Positions 47,765-59,704 of a stretch of 64,000 nt of DNA are shown in pieces (the first letter of the stretch is position 1; every line of letters begins with the position of its first letter). The translations under genes were made by a program, and so were the position numbers. This stretch comes from Episyrphus balteatus. Lineage: Eukaryota > Arthropoda > Insecta > Diptera > Syrphidae. Where the stretch lies: contig NC_079135.1 of the NCBI RefSeq assembly GCF_945859705.1, positions 77,880,253-77,944,252 of the forward strand, given 5' to 3'. Below the pieces are notes generated by a model, which was not told the origin of the DNA, made no database searches, and saw only the letters and a program-made list of their open reading frames with translations.

Positions 47765-48935
47765 AAAATCATCGTCCGTAAGCCGGCTTAACAGACAACC
47801 TCTTCTTTTTTAACGTAAAAAAAATAATCATCATGTTTCAGATTCATAAACCTCAGGGATTCCTTTTTTCCTCATTTAAACCGAAGTTAGAAATTCAAAT
47901 TACAAAAAAAAAACTTAACTGAATATTTTAGAATTTAAGAAACCCGAAAAAACTTAGTAGGCAAACAAACAAGTCTGTCATGAAAACTTATTCATAATAT
48001 TTTTATTTTCCGGTTTTAATGGTGAAAGATTAAATTTAAAATACAACAATTTGGGAAAAAAGAATATGAAACCATTTACCTGAAGATCAAGTCAAAAGCA
48101 AAAAGGATAACCCTGATTAAGAAAACATGTTTTTAAATGGACTTTTCTGAACAGACGAGCTGAAAATAAAGATGTAATGAAGTCTGATGAGAAATCAAGA
48201 TACAGGGGTGAGTTGAAACATTTAAATTTTTATTCAAATTGATTTGGTGATGAATTTCATTTGAGATTTAGTGCAGAAGAAATACAGTGTTATGTAGGAT
48301 GTTTTGTTTTAGAAAATTTTTACCTACATATGTATGTAAATTGGAAAAAATAACAAAATAACCAAATTGCATGTTTTTTTTTGTACCTATAGGAATTAAA
48401 ATTTGTTTTAAATACCATACTTTAATTTAAAAAAGTGGTAACTATATGTAGCTATACGGACGTTTGTGAAATACCCCAACTACAAAATGTGTACCATTTT
48501 GATGTTCTTTTAATTTTTCGTTGAAAACTTTTTTATTTTCTTGAAGATTATTTGATCTTATGTTTGATTTGGATTAAAGGTGAATAATTTTGAAAGTATG
48601 AATTTAATGCGGTATATATTGTAACAGATATAGAGAAACACTCATAGGGGTTTTTTATCTGCAATCAGGGCTTGCAAAACTACAATATTTAGAATAAGCT
48701 GCATTTCGTTTCATGAGCCATAAAATATTTATGCTAAAATTAAAATTTTTGAGCCCTTCCCTCTCAAATATTTTAACCCTTATTGAATCTGTTGAAACTA
48801 GGTATATCAATTCCAGTAATCCGAGAAATATGGTATGCTTGGGCAAATTTTTGGATTTGAATTTTCGGTTGAAAATTAAGTTTAATTTTTAAAGGTTTTG
48901 TATACAAAAAAAATCGTTCGATTCTGCTCAGTCCT
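47765..48935. other. Non-coding interval, nothing supported
   Basis: AT-rich. A fly-like CTACATATGTATGTA motif lies near 48323. Confidence 0.4.
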
Positions 48936-48939
48936 TTAA

Positions 48940-49640
48940 GGGGGGAAATCCCTCTGGAAATTTTTATTTTTTCATTAATTTTGTTTGCCTTATAAATTCA
49001 TTTATCAACCGAAGAAACTATTTTCAGAGGTCTAAGCCTTAAATGAAGTCTCAAATGATAGTCCCGAAACCCATGCCCATTGAACCTACCTCAGTACGAA
49101 AACGAAAACTTTAAACGCTTTTTCCTCAAAACGCGCTTATTTCCGCGCCGTGCAACGTTACTCAAAAACTAATGAAGCTATCGACTTGAAATAAATTGCA
49201 AATTACTCTTTAAATCATTGGCCATTGCATGAACCTAAAAGTTCAACAAAATTTTAACAATAAATATTTTTTTTAACAATTTGTTTATAAAAAAACATTG
49301 TGTTTTTTCGTTTTTTTTGTTCTCTAATTTTTATTTTACACTTTTTTTTACTAAATTTAGGTTCATGCAATGCGTATAAATATATATTATTGAAAAAAAA
49401 ATTCTTTTTTGATTATAAATAATTTTCTGGACCTGGACTCCTGGACATTGCACGGCGCAAACTCGAGGCGTCAACTTTAAAGAGCTGTAGAGCCGCCATT
49501 TTGTTTTTTTTTGTACTTCAAAAAAATTGTATCAATATTCAATACTTTATAATGTCAATACTTTCCCAAATTTCAATAAATGCTTTCAGTTTTCCAAAAA
49601 AAATTATTGAAAAAGCTGTCGTCCCGAGGGATTTCCCCTC
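48940..49640. mobile_element. piggyBac-like MITE (701 bp), TSD TTAA
   Basis: The 15-bp ends GGGGGGAAATCCCTC and GAGGGATTTCCCCTC are inverted with one mismatch, flanked by TTAA at 48936-48939 and 49641-49644. The interior is an imperfect palindrome: GCGCCGTGCAACG (about 49145) pairs with CATTGCACGGCGC (about 49446), and TTGCATGAACCTAAA (about 49225) pairs with TTTAGGTTCATGCAA (about 49356). Confidence 0.7.
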
Positions 49641-49733
49641 TTAAAAGAAATTGGAAATAAATTAAATATACGATTAGGTCCCACATTCTTTCTCTTGTCG
49701 TTAAAAAAGCTCTAGTGTTAAGGCCTGTCATAA

Positions 49734-49789
49734 GAAAAATTATATAAAATGAAAAATTTCCGCAAATTTTTCATTTTATATAATTTTTC
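49734..49789. repeat. Perfect 26-bp palindrome with CCGC loop
   Basis: Arms 49734-49759 and 49764-49789 are exact inverses (GAAAAATTATATAAAATGAA...), loop CCGC. It directly precedes a minisatellite. Confidence 0.9.
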
Positions 49790-49985
49790 GGGATTTTTGA
49801 TCCCATTCATTATTTTGGGTTTTCGGGATTCTGGGTTATCGGGATTTTGGGTTTTCTGGATTTTGGGTTTTCGGGATTCTGGGTTTTCGGGATTTTGATG
49901 GGTTTTCTGGATTTTGATGGGTTTTCTGGATTTTGGGTTTTCTTGATTTTGGGTTTTCGGGATTTTGGTTTTCGGTTTTCGGAAT
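49790..49985 (+). repeat. ~15-bp minisatellite GGGTTTTCGGGATTTT
   Basis: About a dozen units of GGGTTTTCKGGATTTT with variation (GGGATTCT, GATTTTGAT). Minus-strand frames read as Pro/Lys/Asn/Glu repeats and are artefacts. Confidence 0.85.
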
Positions 49986-52085
49986 TTTGTCCCTAACCCC
50001 ATGTGAAAAGCAAATACCAAAAACCTTCAATGATGCAAGCGTATAGTTTTTGTATACAAAAAAAAAAAAAGAAATCTTTTTTATTTATTGAGTTTGGAAA
50101 GAGTTTGTATGACAAGTTTCTATAACAAAGTTTTCTGCTATGATATTATCAATACAATTTAAAGAACTCTCACCTCTGCACACTCACATTCCTTTTAAAA
50201 TTATAAACATGAAATCAATAAATCCACAAGAAAACATTTTGTATGTTTTTTATTATGTATTTAAATCGAATAATCTTACATTCCAAGTTTTTTTTTATTA
50301 AAACTTTAAAAAAATCAATGATATAAATATCAACTATAAATATAAATTATACTTCTTGGTTTTATAAAAAGGACTTTTATATATTAGAGTTAATCCAAAT
50401 TAGGGTTTGTCAATGAGTCAAAGTACAAACGAATCAAACTTCATAATCCTTCATGAATTCTGTTTGAGTTTTATTCTATAAAAGCAGATTTATGCTAAAA
50501 TAAAAGCATCACTTTATGAGTAAAAGCCTCTAATTAAAATCTATATTTTATAGTCAAAGTCCAATATGCAGTCGAATCTTAGTTGTGAATACAGAATTTC
50601 TATAAAAAAAATCTTCAACATGTTCAATTTGGGACCTTGTACAGTCGCTACAGTTTTTGAAGATTGAAATCAGTAGGTAGTTTTCAACCACCATCGATAG
50701 GGTTTATTAAAATTAAAATTTCGAAAGACACATATCAGTAGTTTGAAATCTTTTAATATTCACAGAAAGTCAGGCAACTTTTAATACAATTTACTTTTTT
50801 TTTCATCTCAATTATTTACTTCAGAATAGCCTTCGACCATTACACAATATTTCTCCAATGGAATTTCCCCATAAGCTGTAGTTTTATATTTACGTACATG
50901 TATCTTCATTTCACATTAGACCTTGATTTTTTTCCATCCTTCTTTTAACGTTGGCTATATATCATAGCATAACCCAGAAAGCCACGCATTGCAAAAGTCT
51001 ATTAACAGTGTGTAAAAGGATTCTTTTTCCTATTTATATTTTTTGTATCGCCTTAAGTGCCCACTCCAACCAACTGAGTTAATACTGGCTCTTTACGACA
51101 CGGCTAGGCTTCTGGATTTCATTAAACGTTCATCAGATCACCCAGATCTCTAGCTATACAGAATTATATACTCAATGAAAATAAAATGAAAAATGGCTAA
51201 TGAACAAAAATTGCTAGCGTGCATGTTAAAATAAAATCAGACATTGCTGGCGCTGGGCTATGGCGCGCGGCGGCAACTTCTCAAAACTCGAACACTTAAT
51301 CCGGACCGGGCCTGCCATTATTAATTAGTGAACACTCAGCATAGTGAACGGAGCAGTGAACCCAAAGTGGATAATAATATAATAACAATAATAAATTGAC
51401 AGTACAGTCTTAAAAAGTGGAATTATTAACATTCCCATGCATGCATCTGCATCTATCTGTAAAATTAAAAAAAAAAAGATACCTACATTTATCCTTATAG
51501 TGGACCGTCACCGTGGTCCAAGGATGACAACCATCAGTACAGATGAACAAACAGAAAAAAAAAAAAACAAAACACAAATGGTCGTCGTCGGCGTAATCGC
51601 GTCGTTGGTCGTCGACGTCGTTGTAGTTGTCGTTGCGATTTGGCTGGACAAATGAGAAGGTTCGAGCTCTTGTCTCATTTCGATCATTTAGTGTGAAATT
51701 TATGGTGAATACCATGTTCTCCTCACCCTAAATTTATGTTTCCAAACGAGAAACTGACAAAACAGTTTATATGTAGGTATGTTTGAACGTATTTTCAGAA
51801 GCATACTCTGTTGGAGGAGGCATATTTACAAATACACTGAGAATATTTAGTGGCACTTAAAGTGACTTTTTTTGATTCAATACAAATACGTGACGGTAGA
51901 GCGCTGAAAAGCCTTAGTCTATGGAATATATCACTTTTCTTTAGATACATTTTTGTTTGCAAATTCTAAACTGGCTTTTAATTGCTGCATCTCAAATGCA
52001 CAACTTCACAGACCTCGTCTTATTAATTACTATAAAACAGAACGATTTGCATTGATTTTTAATATGTTTTAACAAATAAAATGTT
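49986..52085. other. Non-coding interval with small GC-richer blocks
   Basis: 51230-51320 (TGGCGCTGGGCTATGGCGCG) and 51490-51700 (GTCGTCGTCGGCG-type triplets) are less AT-rich. Frames across the second are short and repeat-driven (a Val-rich run), and were not called. Confidence 0.35.
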
Positions 52086-53485
52086 ACGCATACGCCACAG
52101 TGTCCCCGAAGAAATGTTTTTTTAATTCCCACGCCTCTTTCCCCCCCAGATACCGCACGCGCTGGGGTCCATTTTCACCGAGTACGAAGTCATTTGCGGA
52201 TGATTATCGTATCGGCAATTTTTAGTGTTTTTTGAAGGTAAAAACAAATTAAAAAGAACTAAATAAGTAAAGAGAATGGTGATACGAATATCAAAGGAAG
52301 GTCAAAGATTGGGACTGCTTAGTACAAGCATTTATTATATCTGTGCAAAATAAAAAAATTTAAAATGAACAAAAAATAAATTTAATATTTCATGTTTAAT
52401 TTTCAGAAAGTGTCAAAATTTTAAAACAAAAATGTTTTAATAGTCAAGAGTGTTGATAAAAAAATAATTCAATATACATAAATGTACATCAATTAGGTAT
52501 AAAGACATTAAATGAGAAAAGAATCAGTAAACATTGAACATAAATACAAAAAAAAAGTTTATGAGCGTGGTACACTGGTTTTTAGTATTTTTTTCAGACT
52601 AGTTTTATTAATATTAAAATCAAACAGATTAGTATTCAAATTTACAAGCTTACACATGCGAGTTAAGGGCACATGCATACCATAATTAGTACGGTGTTGG
52701 GGTAATTTTATTAAATCTAAGCTACGAAAGTTATAAGCACCTCTCCGGTAGTTAAAATTAATAGAATTTATGTTAAAAAAAACATAAATATTCGCAGACA
52801 ATTCTTAGATCTCGGAGCCCTTAAACACTTAAGGAATCTTAAATAAGGAGTGTGTTTTTTGCCTGGTAATTTTTTTGTGGAAAATAGCTAAATAGAACGA
52901 AATAGAAGAAGTTATGAGATCTTTATTTTTGCTTAGTTGTTTCACTAGAATAGCACAACATTTTTGTAGTAGGTACTACATATACAGCTGCGGTACATAT
53001 TTGCAAAGAATGGAAAAAAAGCTAGAGCAAGTAGAATGGGTTGAAATTGAAAGGGGTTGATTTCCCGCCTTTTTAACGGAAACAGATCAAAAATAATTAA
53101 AATCAACGTTAACACTTACAGTACCTTGCCTTTGCTTTTTGAAAACATCCATACATTCAAGCTGTTTTGATGAATAGTTTGTTTTTTGAAAATTAAATCA
53201 AGAAAAAAAAAACAAAATTTTACGTAAACTTTGAGTGTACGAGTTTTTAAGCAAAAAAATAAGTATTTTTTTTTTCAAAATGAATATAATTGAGTTTTTA
53301 TTTTAAAAAACTTTAAAAAACGGCTCTCACGATTTTCAATTTTTGGCATACCTACTTCTTTTGGAGTTCAAATATTTTTAAGAGACTTTTTTTGTAACTT
53401 TAAACCAATTTTTTGCTTAATCTTCCAAAATAATTTCTTTTATGAATTTTTAAAGAACTTTAATTTTTCAAGCAACTTTTATTTT

Positions 53486-53513
53486 AAGAGCAAGTACGTT
53501 CGACCCAGTCGTG
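53486..53513 (-). repeat. Dispersed-repeat terminus (minus-strand copy)
   Basis: AGAGCAAGTACGTTCGACCC then AGTCGTG. The copy's body upstream includes CGGCTCTCACGATTTTCAA at about 53325. Confidence 0.65.
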
Positions 53514-53684
53514 AATTTTATTTAGTACTTCCTTACGTTGTTTGAATTTTAGAACAATTTATAATAATTTTTTGTTTCTTTTAATATCACAATCTAAGAG
53601 CATGTAAAACAACAACAATTTGTAGGGTATGGGCCAGTAAGCAGTTCGGAAACGGCTGTCACGACTTTTAACTTTTTTTTCTAA

Positions 53685-54111
53685 GGGCCAATTTTTCAAT
53701 AGTCAGTTAAACAGTCAGTTAGTACTTATTCCTAAGGATAGAGAAAAAATCAATTTTTCAACAAGCAGATATAGCTTATTCCTAAGAATAAAACTATCTG
53801 CTTCTTTCAGAGGCGAATAAAAATTATTCTAAGGAATAATCTCAACAAAAATATTGTGTCAGTTGTCAAAGCTGTTTTGAAAGAATTTTGAAAAAAATAC
53901 AGTGGAACGCAAGAAAACAAAAAACAATCATGAATAAAAATGACGTTTAATTTTAAATATTTTTGAATTTGACAATTTTTTTTGTTATTCTGTAGAATAA
54001 ATTATTCTTGATTGAAAAATTCAATGTTTTTATCTGATTGTTTATGAGCCTAATAACTTTATTTGTCGAACAGTTAACTGACTGTTTATTAGAAGATTGA
54101 AAAATTGGCTC
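53685..54111. mobile_element. PIF/Harbinger-like MITE (427 bp), TSD TAA, nested in the dispersed repeat
   Basis: The ends GGGCCAATTTTTCAAT and ATTGAAAAATTGGCTC are inverted (one mismatch in 16), and inside them ACAGTCAGTTA pairs with TAACTGACTGT. Flanks are TAA at 53682-53684 and 54112-54114. The surrounding sequence (ACGGCTGTCACGACTTTT before, ATGGTATACTTTTT after) is one copy of the CAGTCGTGC-ended repeat, so the MITE is the younger of the two. Confidence 0.75.
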
Positions 54112-54300
54112 TAAACATAATATTATTCTACAAGCAATAAAATGGTATACTTTTTATTGACATCAAAAAAATTCAAAAGGATGTTGTTTTTCAATTTGAA
54201 ACAATTTTTTTAAGGTTCAATTTAATTTCATATAAAATTCAATTAAAAATATTCTTTTATGAATTTTTAAAAAGCTTTAATATGGTGAGAAACTTTTACC

Positions 54301-54330
54301 AGAGCAACAAGTTCTTACGAACCAGTCGTG
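54301..54330 (-). repeat. Dispersed-repeat terminus (minus-strand copy)
   Basis: AGAGCAACAAGTTCTTACGA then ACCAGTCGTG; it closes the repeat copy that contains the 53685 MITE. Confidence 0.6.
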
Positions 54331-55421
54331 CATTTTATTCTTCTGGTTTCTACACAATCTTGCATCCTGGCTGACTGAACATAACAGAAAACAAAGTTGA
54401 TTTTGAAAATTTTTATTCAGTGTAAATGTTAAATTCTCAGCAAGTTTCACTGTCATTTTATATATCTATCGATATAGAAACAGCTACAGATTGCAATTGA
54501 ATATGGAAGGTGGAACCGTGAAACAACATCCAAGAGCAGACAATAACGTGTTATCATTTCTCTCTGCTTGTCTTCCTCCATACGACCGACGATCTCCATA
54601 TAAACATGGTTAAATAATTTTTGAGAGATTTAAGCTGACGATCCGACATCTGGTTTAATGGGCCGTGTAAACAACAACGACAGTTAACATGAAATGGAAT
54701 AAGTTTTCTGATGTCATTGCATTTTGCATGCCTGTTGCAGCTGCATTTTTTTATATGCCTCTTGGTTAAGGTAAAGTCTATAGCAAGACTGGGATTTCAT
54801 GCAGACGCATCCTTTGATGGACATTTAATTGTTGTTGTTTGTACGTTTTTTTTTTTTATAATGGTCTGCCATTAGTCCTGTGATAATTATCATATAAAAA
54901 ATTATCATTATTAATATTTTATATTGCACAGTAGCAATTTTAGAGGTTTGCATGTGAAAATTAAACTCTAGGAAATGATAAATGGAGGCAAGACTTTTAA
55001 AGCATTTTAAATCAACTGAGTTTAATAGATGATCCATGAAGTTAGCCGCGGTTACAATCATTCTCTCACATTATTGCAGTAGTATCAAATTTTTCCTTTT
55101 CCTCAAAGAATTGGTTCTTTATTAAAAAAGAAACTTAATTCAAGTCGTAAAAATGAATTTCATGACTGGCTTTAAATTTCTGGAAGATTCACTGTAAATG
55201 CATTCAGAATCCATCAAAAATTGAAAAACTGAAAAAAAGGTCATCGAACTCTATTTTTGGAATTAAGGCAGATATTTTGATAGCTTTTTCAATGTATTGT
55301 TTTTACACTTTGAATAATTCAAATATATAGGAAACATTAAACAAAAAATCAAATTTAAAATTAAGAAACCAGAAAAGATATTTTTTCGTTAATTACGGGT
55401 CACTGTGGCGTATGCGTAACT

Positions 55422-57257
55422 TTTTTTTTGTAGAAAAACTGAAACTAAATTTTTATAAACTTTCTATCGCTGACCAAATAATCTTACTAATTAATTTATT
55501 ATTCATTAACATTTTCTAATCTTTTGAATGATTTCCATAGCTGGTCATTTTAAATTTTATACAAATGAGTGAATCATGGAAAATATCCTGGACAATAAAA
55601 AGTACATAAGTGACATATTGGTGCATATTTTTTGCTCTCACTTTTTTTTCAATACTATCAATAAAAAAATAAATAAATCGAAGAAAGGAGGGCAGGGGAA
55701 TTCAGCAATTCGTATTTTTATATTTTAGAGAGGAGCGATAATATGCAAGACAAATACTGTTATAAATTTAATCATTACAGCAAGTTTTTGTGAAAGAGTA
55801 GGTATTATTGTTATCATTTCAAACTAATTGGTTTTTTATCTTGTGAAAAAGAATACAAAATTGCAGTTTTCAAAACTATCATTGATTATCCTGTAATTGA
55901 TATTAAAATTGTAGATGTTTTAAAATAAATTTTTCCACTTTATATATAATTTATATTTAATCTAATATTTTACACGAAACACAGTGTTAATATAATTAAT
56001 TTAGCATACATTTTATGGTAATGTAAGATTTGTGTTTGATCATTGAACCATTATCTCTAGTTTGGGATTATGCATTATGCATATCTATCCGTGCAAGCTG
56101 CATAATAAATTTTATTTAACATAGAATTATATTTGTAATACTAAAACAATTTCGCTAATTCCCTGATGCACTTTTTCTATTTATAAATTATTTTAGTGTG
56201 AAAAAAAGGATTTTTGCAATTTTAATTTAGCCGCTAAGGTAAAGGTTATATTGCCTTTTTTTTCACTGAACTTAAAATTCAAATTAATTTCATAATCATG
56301 TAACCCTTTTGAGAGAAATATTTTCAATTTATAAATTATGTTCAAAAATAATTATTATTCTTTCGCATGATGAAGCTTACAAAAAAAATATAAAAAAAAT
56401 ATATTAATAAATTTAAAAAGAACCTCAACACTATCTAAAAAAGTCATTAGTATCCGTCATACTGCCAGTTTATGATCATTTATTTAACTCAGTAAACTTG
56501 TCCCGCAGAGAATTAACATGGAAGCCAGAACAGAACACTGCCATATCATGCCATCATCGTAGTCGTCGTCGTCATAGCCACAAATCCATGGGCACTTCAC
56601 GAGAATGTTACCTTTTCTGTCATTTTGTTGGCTTTTTTAGGTCGGTCGAGGAATGTAAAAAGTCAGATGAAAGAACAGAAAAAAAAAAACACTACAAAAA
56701 ACCATTCGACACGATTTCGATCTGCATTCGTTCAAAATAACTCGCTATACTCGAACCCAATTCTATACTTTACTTTAGGCGATGGTGGGTGGTGTGGTGT
56801 GGTGGTGCAGGCAAAATGACAGCCAGCGCCAGCAAGGTAATGGGTAACTTGTCTCGAACTGGGAGTTCTTTTTTCTTGGTAGGTTAGGTATACTTAACTA
56901 CTAACTTTGATAGTTAAGTAGTTAGAGTGTGATTCCGAGGTTCGAACCAATATAACTCGGGCGCCGACAACGCTGCTGAAAGAAGTACGACAAATGTTAC
57001 CAACTTGATAATTTTATGTGATTTTCCTATACTGGAAACGAACGAGCATTAGAACAGCCAAATTTGGTTTTGAATTCATAAAAATGCAAAATATTCTCTG
57101 CATTTAACGATTTTACTTCTATAAAGTTTTACAGAAGCTATTGAAGCACCTATAAGGCTTTAAAGAAGCAAAATTGTTTGTTCCACTGCGCTTTTCTCTA
57201 CTTTTCTCCTCATCAATTTTATTTAACTTCCATAGATGATAGGGAAAAAAAGTAATG
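55422..57257. other. Non-coding interval, nothing firmly supported
   Basis: AT-rich. 56500-56840 is somewhat GC-richer with triplet runs (TCGTCGTCGTC) and a GGTTAGGT motif at 56881. Frames are not protein-like. Confidence 0.35.
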
Positions 57258-57703
57258 GTAAAATTGAGGAGCTCAGAACTAAAACGGCCTAACCCACATT
57301 TTCAAAAAAATCAAACTGAGTACACAGATCGAACGGCAATAAAACAATTTATAATATAAAAATACATCATCATTAAATTACATTAAATAGAGTTAAAATT
57401 AGAGCCAAAAACTTTTGTCACTCTAGTGGACGCCATTTTGGCTTCGGCGACAAAATTGCCTAAATCATTTATAGCAAATGTAGTTTCGGAATAAAAAAAA
57501 TATCAGACCTTAGCCCAAAAGTATAGCCAACACTCCTAACTAAAAACAATTACAAACTAAGTATTGAATAATATTTTTTTTATAACTTTTACAAGCCAAC
57601 AAAAAAGAAACCCTGAAAATATGATTTTCTTTAAACTCGTTTTTCTCAAAACGAAATTTTGTGGGTTAGGCCGTTTTGGCGCTGAGCGCCTCAATTATTC
57701 ACC
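57258..57703. mobile_element. Inverted-repeat element (446 bp) with AAAACGGCCTAACCCACA arms
   Basis: Arms of ~45 bp: 57258-57303 (AATTGAGGAGCTCAG...AAAACGGCCTAACCCAC) and 57651-57703 (GTGGGTTAGGCCGTTTT...CTGAGCGCCTCAATT). No gene inside; target-site duplication not resolved. Confidence 0.6.
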
Positions 57704-59414
57704 TGTACATTTTAAAATTTTATGTAGAGGGTATGATGCTCAATAGAGGGCAGAAAAGTTCCCGAAATTCGACTTCTTTTAAATTTTAACATTGAGGAAG
57801 TAGTAAGTAATTTGAAAAAAAAAAACTTGATTAAAATTTTTAATATTAGTAGGCCCCTCTACATTTCCCATTTCAAAACATTTACTCTTTTTGAATTGAT
57901 TTTTCTGAAATTTAAAGGATAAAATGAATTAAATGTATCTACATAATTTATTTGAATGATCCTTATATAAAAGTTAAGCTGGCAACATTGTAGTCATGAG
58001 AATAAAATAATGTTTATTGTTTGTAATGGACACCAGCGCTCACACCTTCCTTCTGTTCTGTTTGAGGTTGACGATTTTTTCTTACAACCTTAGGTGTAAG
58101 TAATATTTTTTTTTTCTTTTGTTTAACTCAAATTCAATTGTTTTAATGTCCTTCAACAAAAATGTTGAAACACATTACCTACCTACTTACTGACATTTTA
58201 AGTTTGAAAAAAAAAAAAAATCAAAGTAGCAAAAAGCAATAAATAAGTGATTTTTTACAAAGATAGTGGTTCGTTTGACCATCGAAACTATAGTAGGTAA
58301 TGACATTGTGAGTATAAAATGCAATGAGGTTTCCTTAAACCCATTTAGATCTGTACAAGGGAAAAAGAGTTTTTTAGTTTTGTGTTCATTGTGTTCATTA
58401 TAGAGAATTCGTTTGCATTAGATGTTCAAACGAAAAAGGTTCTAAGAGGTACCTATTCTTTTTTTTTTTTGTTCTTATGTTTAGTCATAGAATTTTATAA
58501 TATTTGAAATGATGTGCAATTTTGAGGTAACTGCAGGTTTTAAAAGTTTTTGAAAGTCATAATACTTAGCCATCAAATGGAATTGAATATTGAGAAAAAT
58601 AAAACATCAACAAAGAAAAAGAATTTTTGAAAATAGAAAAGACAATTACAATTCAATTAAACTTTAACAAATACAAAAGATTTTGTTTGTTTTTCTTTAA
58701 TTCAAAATTTCCGCATTTTCTTAAACCTTATAGACAATCAGACAACTCATCATGGGCAGCACATCTTGAGAAAAGTCATCACAAGTTTCCGGTTGGAATA
58801 GATTTATTTTTACTTCAATCTTCTTGAATGCTCGTCATTTGGGAAACGACACTACCTACCTGATGATTTTTGTTTTTATTTTTCTAAAAATTGTTTTGCC
58901 TTGATTAAATATTCCCTATATCTGTCTTTTGATGGGCTGTCCATGATGACTTGTCTTTTGATTAGATGTGCAGTGATAAGTTGAGTTTGAACCATTTTTG
59001 ACAAAAAAGTGTTTCTGATGAAAAAACTTACAAATATAAAGTAAATTCGTCATATAAAATTAGCTTAGAGACACAAAATTTTAAGATAGCTTTATACGCT
59101 TAAGTAAGAATTCTTGCCCCTGTATTATACAGCAAAATCGGCTGATTAAAGAAATCTCAAATTTACTGCTCAAATTATGGATTTCTTGATTACAATTTTT
59201 GTTGATAAACCCATTCTACGATTATCATCTGGAAGGAGTGTGAACAAACTGGCCCTTAAACAATGTAACTCCGGTTCGCTGTTTAAAAACTAATGAAGAA
59301 AAGTTTAAGAGATTCCTTAAAAAAAAATTGTAGCCTTTCAAAACAAAATTCTTTGTGCAAACCCTAATTTTGTAGCTTGAATGATGATTCAAGGTTTTGT
59401 TTAAAAAAATATTC
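57704..59414. other. Non-coding interval, nothing supported
   Basis: AT-rich with homopolymer runs; no repeat partner recognised. Confidence 0.4.
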
Positions 59415-59418
59415 TTAA

Positions 59419-59700
59419 CCCTCTGTAGGCACACTTCTTTTTTGTTACGTGATAGGCACACGGGTGCGAATTTGGTTTATACTTTTTCATGTCGCCAGAA
59501 CTTTTTTCGGTCAAAATATTTTATAGAGAATCAATTATGAAATTGATGTGGAATATTTCGAGGAATTCGAATATTGTATTTAAAATTCCGAAAAAAATAT
59601 TTTCACCATTATAAAGAGACTTTTTTTTACCACTTTTTTGAAAAATCGTAATTTTTTTATTTTTGCCCTGCCAAATTAACACCCGTGTGCCGAAATAGGG
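59419..59700. mobile_element. piggyBac-like MITE (282 bp), TSD TTAA, CCCT ends
   Basis: The element starts CCCTCTGTAGGCACAC and ends GTGTGCCGAAATAGGG. TTAA flanks both sides (59415-59418 and 59701-59704). Inside, GGCACACGGGTGCGAATTTGG (split here as GGCACACGGG and TGCGAATTTGG) matches the inverted right end. CCCT termini plus TTAA are diagnostic for piggyBac-type targets. Confidence 0.75.
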
Positions 59701-59704
59701 TTAA

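Larger units (their letters stand above)
52086..55421. other. 3.3-kb segment between inverted TTACGCATACGCCACAGTG motifs
   Basis: GTTACGCATACGCCACAGTG near 52084 and CACTGTGGCGTATGCGTAAC near 55402 are exact inverses over 20 bp; a diverged copy is at 16768. They could be ends of one large element or of two separate solo termini. Between them lie dispersed-repeat copies and a Harbinger-like MITE; no gene. Confidence 0.4.

Noticed and set aside
49718..50030. Pro/Lys/Asn-rich minus-strand frames
   Set aside because: They translate the GGGTTTTCGGGATTTT minisatellite.
51410..51715. Val-rich or Asp-rich frames on both strands
   Set aside because: Driven by GTC/GAC triplets and poly-A runs; no start or splice context.
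56905..56960. tRNA-like sequence with GAGGTTCGAACC
   Set aside because: The B-box-like motif is present, but the distance to the A-box-like TAGTTAAGTAGTTAGAG leaves no anticodon arm and the T-stem does not pair.
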